From contig NZ_JADWPD010000005.1 of assembly GCF_017308975.1 (NCBI RefSeq), positions 171,264 to 235,263 of the forward strand: a stretch of DNA of 64,000 nt, in the 5' to 3' direction. Shown here piece after piece: positions 18,416 through 24,711 of the stretch. The notes below the pieces were generated by a model that ran no database searches, was not told the origin of the DNA, and saw nothing but the letters and a program-made list of their open reading frames with translations. The position numbers and the translations under genes are program-made. The first letter of the stretch is position 1; each line of letters begins with the position of its first letter. The stretch is from Amycolatopsis sp. MtRt-6. GTDB lineage: Bacteria > Actinomycetota > Actinomycetes > Mycobacteriales > Pseudonocardiaceae.

Positions 18416-18778
18416 CTACAAACGGGTGTCAGGCGAGACGGATTCGCTCACACATTCGAACGACGGCGTGACCTCGTCGAGCGCCTCCGCCGAGCAACGG
18501 GAGGCGATGGCGGCCGCGCGGAGCACCTCGGTGACCACCTCGACGTCGAGCGGCGGCGCCGCGGCGAGCGCGGCCGAACCGCCTTCGACGCGGGCGGCGA
18601 GGCCGGCGAGCGCGTGCGAGATGGCCTCCTGGCCGGCGACCAGCTGGGCGACGACGTCGGTGAGCTCGGCCGTCGTGGCACCCGGGCCACCGCAGCGCAG
18701 GCCGGCGGCGAGTTCCTCGGCGCAGGAGCGCAGGTGGGTGGCGACGACGGTCGGCGGCAGCGTCAGCCGATCCTGCAT
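18416..18778 (-). CDS. Hypothetical small helical protein
   Basis: 120 residues starting MQDRLTLPPTVVATHLRSCA. It is Ala/Glu/Leu-rich and predicted mainly helical, with no signal peptide or membrane segment. I do not recognise a family. It is likely expressed from the 121-bp intergenic region shared with the divergent TetR gene. The coding bias (GC at third positions) supports a real gene. Confidence 0.6.
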   Translation of the reverse strand: MQDRLTLPPTVVATHLRSCAEELAAGLRCGGPGATTAELTDVVAQLVAGQEAISHALAGLAARVEGGSAALAAAPPLDVEVVTEVLRAAAIASRCSAEALDEVTPSFECVSESVSPDTRL

Positions 18779-18862
18779 CGCTCACCCCCTCGGGCCGGTC
18801 GAAGCAGCCATAGTGCCACCGCACGCGGCGTGACCGGACGCGACACACCGCCGCCTACATAT

Positions 18863-18892
18863 TTGACCGCTCGTTCTCGATACGACTAGGGT
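18863..18892 (+). promoter_or_regulatory. Promoter of leaderless TetR gene
   Basis: TTGACC at 18863-18868 and TAGGGT at 18887-18892 are spaced by 18 bp. The ATG of the TetR gene at 18900 is eight bases after the -10, so transcription probably begins at or next to the start codon and the mRNA would be leaderless. No Shine-Dalgarno sequence precedes this ATG, which agrees. Confidence 0.5.
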
Positions 18893-18899
18893 TTTGATC

Positions 18900-19487
18900 A
18901 TGTCCCGGGTCAAGGAGTTCGACGTCGGCGAAGCGTGCGAAGGCGCGCTCACGCTCTTCCGGCAGCAGGGGTACGAGGCGACGTCGGTCAGCGACCTCGT
19001 CACGCACCTCGGCGTCGCCAAAGCCAGCCTGTACGCCACCTTCGGCACGAAGCACGACCTGTACGTCACCGCGTTGAAGCGCTACGCGGAACGAACCGAC
19101 GCGCGGGTGATGGCCCAGTTGTCGGAGCCGGGGTCCGGGGTGGCCGCGGTGCGCCGGCTCTTCGGCGGCTACACCGCGGAAATCCTCGGCGACGAAACGA
19201 GAATGGGCTGCTTCGTCGTCAACTCGGCCATCGAGCTGCTCCCCCACGACCCCGAAGTCGCGCGGCTGGTGGAACGCAGCTGGGACACCCTCGAGGTCGC
19301 GCTGACCATGGCGCTGGAACGCGCGAAGGCCCAGGACGAACTCCCCGACGGCAGCGACCCGGCGACACTGGCGCGGTTCCTGCTCACCGTGCTCCAGGGA
19401 CTACGCGTCCTGGGCAAGGGCACCGACGCGGCGAGCCGGGTGCACGCCGCCGTCTCGCAGGCCCTGCGCCTGCTTATTCGAGAATGA
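18900..19487 (+). CDS. TetR/AcrR-family regulator
   Basis: 195 residues. The N-terminal helix-turn-helix is ATSVSDLVTHLGVAKASLYA with TFGTKHDLYVTALKRYAER. The C-terminal domain resembles the TetR_C group with the RMGCFVVNSAIEL segment, shared by regulators of small oxidoreductase genes. It lies 23 bp before an SDR gene it presumably controls. Translation is probably leaderless. Confidence 0.9.
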   Translation: MSRVKEFDVGEACEGALTLFRQQGYEATSVSDLVTHLGVAKASLYATFGTKHDLYVTALKRYAERTDARVMAQLSEPGSGVAAVRRLFGGYTAEILGDETRMGCFVVNSAIELLPHDPEVARLVERSWDTLEVALTMALERAKAQDELPDGSDPATLARFLLTVLQGLRVLGKGTDAASRVHAAVSQALRLLIRE

Positions 19488-19510
19488 TCAGACCAGAAAG
19501 AAGGTACACG

Positions 19511-20263
19511 ATGGGGGCACGTTTCGCGGGCAAGGTCGTCCTGGTGACGGGCGGCGGCTCGGGCATCGGACGGGCGACGGCGCGGGCGTTCGCGGCCGAA
19601 GGCGCCACCGTGGTCGTCGCCGGGCGTGACGAGCAGCGGCTGGCGTCGGCGGTGAAGGAAATCGGCGGCACCACGACCGCGGTGACCGTCGACATCACCG
19701 ATTCGGCGGACGTGGCGCGGATGGTGGAGACGGTCGTCGCACGGCACGGCGGGCTGGACGTCGCGTTCAACAACGCGGGCATCCTCGGGTCGCCGGCACC
19801 GGCCGCCGACCTCGACGAGGCCGGCTTCGGCGCGGTGCTCGACACGAACGTCACCGGGACGTGGCTGTGCCTCAAGCACGAGGTCGCGCACATGCGGGCG
19901 CACGGCGGCGGCGCGATCGTCAACATGGCGTCGAACCTCGGCGCGCACGGCAGGCTGCCGAACCTGGCGGCCTACGCGGCGTCGAAGGCCGCGGTGAGCG
20001 CGCTGACCAGGACGGCGGCGCGCGACCACATCGCCGACGGCGTCCGCATCAACGCCGTCAGCCCGGGCGCGACCGACACGGACATGTCCCGGCGCCCCGG
20101 CGAGACGGACGCCGGCCGCGCCGAGCGGCTGAAGGACGCGATTCCGCTGGGCCGGGTGGGTGCCACCGCCGAAGTGGCCGCCGCGGTGCTGTGGCTGGCT
20201 TCGGACGAAGCGGCGTTCACCGTGGGGCACGACCTGGTGGTCGACGGCGGCGCGACCGCCTGA
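19511..20263 (+). CDS. SDR-family NAD(P)-dependent oxidoreductase
   Basis: 250 residues, classical short-chain dehydrogenase. The cofactor motif is VTGGGSGIGRATARAF, followed by NNAGILG, a Ser in NMASNLG, and the catalytic YAASK. The C-terminus GHDLVVDGGATA is typical. The substrate is unknown. It is cotranscribed with the preceding TetR gene; the ATG at 19511 follows a GAAAGAAGG sequence. Confidence 0.92.
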   Translation: MGARFAGKVVLVTGGGSGIGRATARAFAAEGATVVVAGRDEQRLASAVKEIGGTTTAVTVDITDSADVARMVETVVARHGGLDVAFNNAGILGSPAPAADLDEAGFGAVLDTNVTGTWLCLKHEVAHMRAHGGGAIVNMASNLGAHGRLPNLAAYAASKAAVSALTRTAARDHIADGVRINAVSPGATDTDMSRRPGETDAGRAERLKDAIPLGRVGATAEVAAAVLWLASDEAAFTVGHDLVVDGGATA

Positions 20264-20293
20264 GGCGGTCCCACCCGGGCCCGCGGACGAGGT

Positions 20294-20314
20294 TCACGAC
20301 TCACGGTTGCGCAT
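20294..20314 (-). CDS. Micro-ORF MRNRES, copy D
   Basis: ATG-CGC-AAC-CGT-GAG-TCG-TGA encodes the hexapeptide MRNRES. An AGGAGAGAGGA sequence precedes the ATG by about nine bases. It is the last of four tandem copies; it differs from copy A only at two synonymous third positions (CGT, TCG). Too short for ordinary gene calling; no family known to me. Confidence 0.6.
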   Translation of the reverse strand: MRNRES

Positions 20315-20363
20315 GGTGACGATTCCTCTCTCCTGATCGGAACGGAACAGGGGTACGGCGGGC

Positions 20364-20384
20364 TCAGGACTCACGGTTGCGCAC
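20364..20384 (-). CDS. Micro-ORF MRNRES, copy C
   Basis: GTG-CGC-AAC-CGT-GAG-TCC-TGA encodes MRNRES from a GTG start. A GAGAGGAGAG ribosome-binding sequence lies just upstream. The start codon change and CGT for CGC are both silent at the protein level, which argues for selection on the peptide or on its translation. Confidence 0.6.
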   Translation of the reverse strand: MRNRES

Positions 20385-20427
20385 GACGGCTCTCCTCTCG
20401 GACACGGTGAACGGGGGTCATGGCGGC

Positions 20428-20448
20428 TCAGGACTCGCGGTTGCGCAT
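20428..20448 (-). CDS. Micro-ORF MRNRES, copy B
   Basis: ATG-CGC-AAC-CGC-GAG-TCC-TGA encodes MRNRES, preceded by GGAGGGAGG at six bases. The spacer to copy A is not conserved in sequence outside the ribosome-binding site and ORF. Start-to-start distances in the array are 67, 64 and 70 bp, so the copies are in different frames and must be translated independently. Confidence 0.62.
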   Translation of the reverse strand: MRNRES

Positions 20449-20494
20449 GACGGCCTCCCTCCGGTGGTCCGCGCGGACGTCGGGACTCGGGGGC

Positions 20495-20515
20495 TCAGGA
20501 CTCGCGGTTGCGCAT
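20495..20515 (-). CDS. Micro-ORF MRNRES, copy A
   Basis: ATG-CGC-AAC-CGC-GAG-TCC-TGA encodes MRNRES, with GGGAGG eight bases before the ATG. It is the first copy of the array when read on the minus strand, 111 bp from the divergent diguanylate cyclase start. No promoter is convincing in that gap. The peptide is basic/polar with no Cys, aromatic or hydrophobic residue, unlike most known RiPP cores. Confidence 0.62.
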   Translation of the reverse strand: MRNRES

Positions 20516-20626
20516 GGCGGCGGCCTCCCTTCACTGCTCCGAACGTGTGGCAATCATCGATCGCGGCGGCCCGGTGTGGTGGGGTGGAACGCGGATCGTC
20601 GGATCACCCAGGGGAGTTGCACCGCC

Positions 20627-21937
20627 TTGAGTATGGACGGCGCCCGTCCGGCCCAACCCCGCGCGGGACGGATCCGTGCGGCGGTGAACCCTGCTCACTG
20701 GACCCTCTGGCAGCAGCGCGCGTCGCTGGTCTTCTACTGCTTCCTCGTCGAGTCGGTCGCGCTGGTCGCCACTGTCTGGACGGCGCTGGCCGTGCCGGTG
20801 CGGGCGTGGGACCTGGCCGTCTTCGGCGTCCTCGCCGGGCTCGGCGTGCTGCAGGCGGAGCTCGGCCGGCAGGTCGAGCGCGTCCGGCGCCTCGTGTCGG
20901 ACACCCCGCACATCAACCTGACGTCGGTCTGGACGTTCGCCGGGGTGCTGCTCCTGCCGCCGGCGCTGGGCGCGGCCCTGGTCGCCGTCCTGTACGTGCA
21001 CCTGGCGACGCGCAGCCTGGCGCGGATCAAGCGCGTCCCGCCGTTCCGGACGACGCTGAACGCGACGCTGGTCATCGTCACCTGCTACTCGGCCGACCTG
21101 GTGCTCGCGTGGCTCGGGGTCGGCGACATGTCCGCCGCGCTGACGGCGGGCTGGCGCGGCGTCACGGCGATCGCGCTCGCGGCGGTGACGTACTTCCTGG
21201 TCGCGGCGATCACGATCCTCCCGGCGCTGACGATCACGACCCGCTCGCTGAAGGCGTTCTTCGGCGGCCTCGGCGACAACCTGCTCGAAGTCGCGACGCT
21301 GTGCCTGGGCATGCTGACGGCCCTGACGCTGGCGACGCTGCCCGCGCTCACCCTCGCCATCGTGCCGCCGCTGCTGGTGCTGCACCGGGCGGTGCTGATC
21401 AAGCAGCTGGAGATCGCGGCGACGACCGACGAGAAGACGGGCCTGTTCAACACGACCGGGTGGCACCTGCTCGCGTCGCGCGAGCTGGCCAGGGCGCAGC
21501 GCCACACGCGGAGCACGTTCGGCGTGCTGATGATCGACCTGGACCACTTCAAGCTGATCAACGACCGCCACGGCCACCTGGCGGGCGACACGGTGCTGCG
21601 CGCGGTGGCGGCGACGATCAAGAGCGCCGTCCGCGACTACGACTCGGTCGGCCGCTTCGGCGGCGAGGAGTTCGTCGTCCTGCTGCCGGACATCGGCCCG
21701 GCGGCCGTGCTCGCGGTGGCCGAGCGCATCCGGTCGGCCATCGAGTCCCTGCGGGTCGAGTACGAGGACGGCAGCCACGTCCGCGCCATCGGCGGGCTGT
21801 CCGCGTCGATCGGCGTGGCGACGTACCCGGACGGCGGCACGGCCGTCGACCGCCTGCTGCAGGCCGCGGACAAGGCCCTCTACCGGGCCAAGGACGCAGG
21901 CCGCAACCAGGTCGTCGACGGCACCGCGCTCGCCTGA
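20627..21937 (+). CDS. Membrane-bound GGDEF diguanylate cyclase
   Basis: 436 residues. About seven membrane segments (roughly residues 25-250) form a sensor resembling MASE-type domains, followed by a GGDEF domain. The active motif is GGEEF in VGRFGGEEFVVLLP. An RxxD product-inhibition site (RDYD) stands exactly five residues before it. It should make c-di-GMP, a developmental signal in actinomycetes, and be feedback-inhibited. The TTG at 20627 is chosen because GGGGAG lies ten bases upstream; ATG 20633 is possible. No EAL domain follows. Confidence 0.92.
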   Translation: MSMDGARPAQPRAGRIRAAVNPAHWTLWQQRASLVFYCFLVESVALVATVWTALAVPVRAWDLAVFGVLAGLGVLQAELGRQVERVRRLVSDTPHINLTSVWTFAGVLLLPPALGAALVAVLYVHLATRSLARIKRVPPFRTTLNATLVIVTCYSADLVLAWLGVGDMSAALTAGWRGVTAIALAAVTYFLVAAITILPALTITTRSLKAFFGGLGDNLLEVATLCLGMLTALTLATLPALTLAIVPPLLVLHRAVLIKQLEIAATTDEKTGLFNTTGWHLLASRELARAQRHTRSTFGVLMIDLDHFKLINDRHGHLAGDTVLRAVAATIKSAVRDYDSVGRFGGEEFVVLLPDIGPAAVLAVAERIRSAIESLRVEYEDGSHVRAIGGLSASIGVATYPDGGTAVDRLLQAADKALYRAKDAGRNQVVDGTALA

Positions 21938-21969
21938 CCCACCCCTTCTCCCGGCTCTGACCAGGCAAC

Positions 21970-22014
21970 TTGTCAGGTTTGCTTGGCTGAGCTAAATTTT
22001 GCTCGTGCGAGCAA
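21970..22014 (+). promoter_or_regulatory. Promoter and palindromic operator of leaderless TetR gene
   Basis: TTGTCA at 21970-21975 and TAAATT at 21993-21998 are separated by 17 bp. The perfect palindrome TTGCTCG-TG-CGAGCAA at 21999-22014 directly follows the -10 and covers the start codon. The GTG at 22005 is seven bases after the -10. Binding of the encoded repressor here would block initiation, a classic autoregulatory layout. No Shine-Dalgarno sequence is present. Confidence 0.72.
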
Positions 22015-22607
22015 GAACGTTCACCGAGTCCGGCAGGCGCGCCCAGATCGTGCGGGCGGCGATCGCCGTGATCGCCGAAGCCGGCTACCTCAAGGCGTCC
22101 TTCAGCCGGATCGCCAAGCACGCCGGCCTGTCGAGCACCGGCATGATCAGCTACCACTTCGCCGGCAAGGACGACCTCCTCGCGGCCTGCGTGACCGAGA
22201 TCGAAGAGATCACCGGGGCGTTCATGCAGCCGCGCATCGACGCCGCCGTCGGGCACGTCGCCCAGCTGCGCGCGTTCGTCGAGGCGAACGTCGAGCTCGT
22301 CGGCGAGCACGCCACCGAGCTGCGGGCACTGATCGACCTCGTCAAGAACGCCGGCTCGCGCAGCGACGCCGTCGACGGGCGGCTCGCCCTGTTCGAAGAG
22401 CACTTCCGCACCGGGCAGGCGGCCGGCGTCTTCGGCGCCTTCGACGTCCGGATCACGGCGCTCGCCCTGACGACCGGGCTCGACGCCGTCGTCGCCACCG
22501 CGGCGGCGAACCCGCCCGAACCCGCCGAGCTCACGCGCATCGGCCGCGAGCTCGCCGACCTCTACGTGCGGGCGACCGCACCCGGATCCGCTGGGGGAAC
22601 CGCATGA
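22005..22607 (+). CDS. TetR/AcrR-family regulator (autoregulated)
   Basis: 200 residues. The helix-turn-helix is KASFSRIAKHAGLSSTGMIS with YHFAGKDDLLAACV. The ligand domain is not assignable. The GTG at 22005 lies within the palindrome and seven bases after a good -10, so the mRNA is probably leaderless. It overlaps the following membrane-protein gene by four bases (ATGA) and so heads a TetR-membrane protein-monooxygenase operon that it probably represses. Confidence 0.9.
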   Translation: MRARTFTESGRRAQIVRAAIAVIAEAGYLKASFSRIAKHAGLSSTGMISYHFAGKDDLLAACVTEIEEITGAFMQPRIDAAVGHVAQLRAFVEANVELVGEHATELRALIDLVKNAGSRSDAVDGRLALFEEHFRTGQAAGVFGAFDVRITALALTTGLDAVVATAAANPPEPAELTRIGRELADLYVRATAPGSAGGTA

Positions 22608-23260
22608 CAACCGAGGAGAAAACCGACGCCGGGCTGCGGCGGGTGGTGCGCGCCAACGTGCGCACCATCGTGTTCGAAGTGATCGTGCCGATGGCGCTGT
22701 TCTACGGCCTGCGCGCCGCCGGGGTGAGCCAGTGGTGGGCGCTGATGGCCGGCATCCTGGTGGCCGCGCCGTACGTGCTCTGGACGATCGCCCGGAACCG
22801 CAAGATCGACCTCGTCGCCCTGGTCACGCTGAGCGTCCTGGTGCTGTCAGTCGTGCTCGGCCTGCTGTCGGACGACCCGCGCACGCTGGTGATCCGCGAA
22901 GGCTGGACGGCGGCGCTGGGCGGCCTCTTCGGCGCGTGGATGCTGGTGTCGGTGTTCGTCGGCCGGCCCGCGCAGCTGACGCTCGGCCGCACGATCGCCG
23001 AGGTCAAGCGCGGTGCCGAAGGCGCGGACGCGTGGGCGGGCCGCTGGGACACCGACGCCCGCTTCCGGCGCGGGCTGCGGATCGACACCGCCGCCTGGGG
23101 CGCGGTGCTGCTGGGCAGCGCGGTGGTGCACATCGTGCTCGTCTACACGCTGCCGATCGACCTCATCGCGCTGGTCACCAACGTGGCGTGGTTCGGCGCG
23201 CTGGCCGTGCTGATCGCCTGGCACGTCTGGTACCTCCGCAAGGAGAACCTGGATGCCTGA
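22604..23260 (+). CDS. VC0807-like integral membrane protein
   Basis: 218 residues with about six hydrophobic helices (FEVIVPMALFYGLRAAGV, ALMAGILVAAPYVLWTIA, LVALVTLSVLVLSVVLGLLS and others). The arrangement matches the VC0807/DUF3159-like family of unknown function, often beside TetR genes. Coupled by ATGA to the regulator and overlapping the next gene by eight bases. Export or sensing linked to the monooxygenase substrate is only an inference. Confidence 0.78.
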   Translation: MTTEEKTDAGLRRVVRANVRTIVFEVIVPMALFYGLRAAGVSQWWALMAGILVAAPYVLWTIARNRKIDLVALVTLSVLVLSVVLGLLSDDPRTLVIREGWTAALGGLFGAWMLVSVFVGRPAQLTLGRTIAEVKRGAEGADAWAGRWDTDARFRRGLRIDTAAWGAVLLGSAVVHIVLVYTLPIDLIALVTNVAWFGALAVLIAWHVWYLRKENLDA

Positions 23261-24581
23261 CGTCCTGGTCGCGGGCGCCGGCCCGACCGGCCTGCTGACC
23301 GCGTTCGAGCTGGAGCGCGCCGGCGTCGACGTCCTGGTGCTGGAACGCGACCCCGGGCCCGCCACGCAGTCGAAGGCCCTCGGCCTGCAGCCGCGGTCGG
23401 TCGAGGTGCTGGCCGACCGCGGCCTGCTCGCCGCGATCGAGCCGCACGCGCGGGCGAAGCTGCCCGCCGGGCACTTCTCCGGTGTCCCCATCGACTACCG
23501 CGACCTGCCGACGCGCTTCCCGTACCAGCTCGGCGTGGAACAGGCCCACGTCACGGCGGCGATCGAGGCACGGCTGCGCACACCGGTGCTGCGCGGCGCG
23601 GCCGTGACCGCCGTGGCCCAGGACGACGAGGGCGTCACGGTCACCGCGGGCGGCCGCGAGCACCGCGCCGGCTGGCTGGTCGCGGCCGACGGCGGGCACA
23701 GCACGGTCCGGATGCTGCTGGGTGCCGCGTTCCCCGGCCGCCCGGCACGGACGTCGCTGGTCGTCGCCGACGTCACCCTGGCCGCCAAGCCCGCCGGCCT
23801 GGCGGAGGATTGGACACTGCCGTCGTCGGGGTCGGGGTACCTGCTGCCGCTGTCCGCCGGCCGCTATCGCACGATCGTGTACGGCGAGGAGCAGCACCGG
23901 CTCGGCCGCGACGCGCCGGTGACGGCGGACGAGGTGCGGCGGGCACTGACCGCGGCGCACGGGCCGGACGTCGTCTTGGGCGAGGTGCTGTGGGCGTCGC
24001 GGTTCGGCGACGCGTCCCGGCAGCTGGAGCGCTACCGCCACGGCCGGGTGCTGTTCGCCGGCGACGCGGCGCACATCCACCTCCCGGTCGGCGGCCAGGG
24101 GCTGAACCTGGGTTTGCAGGACGCGGCGAACCTGGGCTGGAAGCTGGCGGCGACGGTCCACGGCACGGCCCCGGACGGGCTGCTCGACAGCTACCACGAC
24201 GAGCGTCACCCGATCGCGGCGCGCGTGCTGGTCAGCACCCGGGCCCAGGCGGTCCTGGGCGTGCCGGCCCCGGACGCGGCGGCGGTCCGGGCGGTGGTCA
24301 CGGAGCTGCTGGCGGTGCCCGAGGCACGCCGCGCGGTCGCCGCGGAGCTGTCCGGCATCGGGGTGACGTACGCCGGGGTCAGCGGCCGTGCGGACGTCCC
24401 GGCGGCCCCGGACGGCCGGGCGGTCCTGATCGGCGCGGCAGTGCCGGCGGGGTGGACCGGACGGGTCGAGGGCCGGGAGGGGGCGGCACCTCGGCTCGTC
24501 CGGCCGGACGGCTACGTCGTGTGGGACGGCGGACCGGGCCTGGACGAAGCGCTGCGCCGCTGGGTCGGCGCCCCCGCCTAG
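23253..24581 (+). CDS. FAD-dependent aromatic monooxygenase
   Basis: 442 residues, PHBH-fold flavoprotein monooxygenase (UbiH/RdmE class). The dinucleotide motif is VLVAGAGPTGLLTAFELERA; the DG motif is LVAADGGHSTVRMLLG; the GD motif is VLFAGDAAHIHLPVGGQGLN. The C-terminus is shorter than the thioredoxin-like extension of the polyketide hydroxylases. It probably hydroxylates an aromatic substrate, perhaps in xenobiotic resistance. It is the last gene of the TetR-led operon and ends before a large hairpin. Confidence 0.92.
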   Translation: MPDVLVAGAGPTGLLTAFELERAGVDVLVLERDPGPATQSKALGLQPRSVEVLADRGLLAAIEPHARAKLPAGHFSGVPIDYRDLPTRFPYQLGVEQAHVTAAIEARLRTPVLRGAAVTAVAQDDEGVTVTAGGREHRAGWLVAADGGHSTVRMLLGAAFPGRPARTSLVVADVTLAAKPAGLAEDWTLPSSGSGYLLPLSAGRYRTIVYGEEQHRLGRDAPVTADEVRRALTAAHGPDVVLGEVLWASRFGDASRQLERYRHGRVLFAGDAAHIHLPVGGQGLNLGLQDAANLGWKLAATVHGTAPDGLLDSYHDERHPIAARVLVSTRAQAVLGVPAPDAAAVRAVVTELLAVPEARRAVAAELSGIGVTYAGVSGRADVPAAPDGRAVLIGAAVPAGWTGRVEGREGAAPRLVRPDGYVVWDGGPGLDEALRRWVGAPA

Positions 24582-24607
24582 ACCGGAACCCCGGCACGCC
24601 GCTCGCG

Positions 24608-24700
24608 CCGAGCGCCCCAATGTGGCCTTCGGTGCGTTGAACGCACCGAAGGCCACATTGGGTGCGTTCAACGCAACCAAGGCCACATTGGGGCGCTCGG
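24608..24700. repeat. Nested 93-nt inverted repeat between convergent genes
   Basis: Arms of 22 bp at 24608-24629 and 24679-24700 are perfectly complementary. Inside, 24617-24661 is itself a perfect 45-nt hairpin with 22-bp arms around one central base. AAGGCCACATTGG occurs twice in direct orientation and once inverted, so two mutually exclusive folds exist. It lies between the convergent monooxygenase and glnD genes, suiting a bidirectional terminator or REP-like element. I associate this repeat type with Amycolatopsis chromosomes, from memory. Confidence 0.85.
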
Positions 24701-24711
24701 AGGCGGGCTGG

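Noticed and set aside
20294-20515. MRNRES ORFs as biarylitide-type precursors
   Set aside because: Those pentapeptides carry aromatic residues and adjoin a P450; MRNRES has none and no P450 is next to it.
20581-21960. Other long frames overlapping the diguanylate cyclase on both strands
   Set aside because: They are Arg-rich shadows of the GGDEF gene without domains or ribosome-binding sites.
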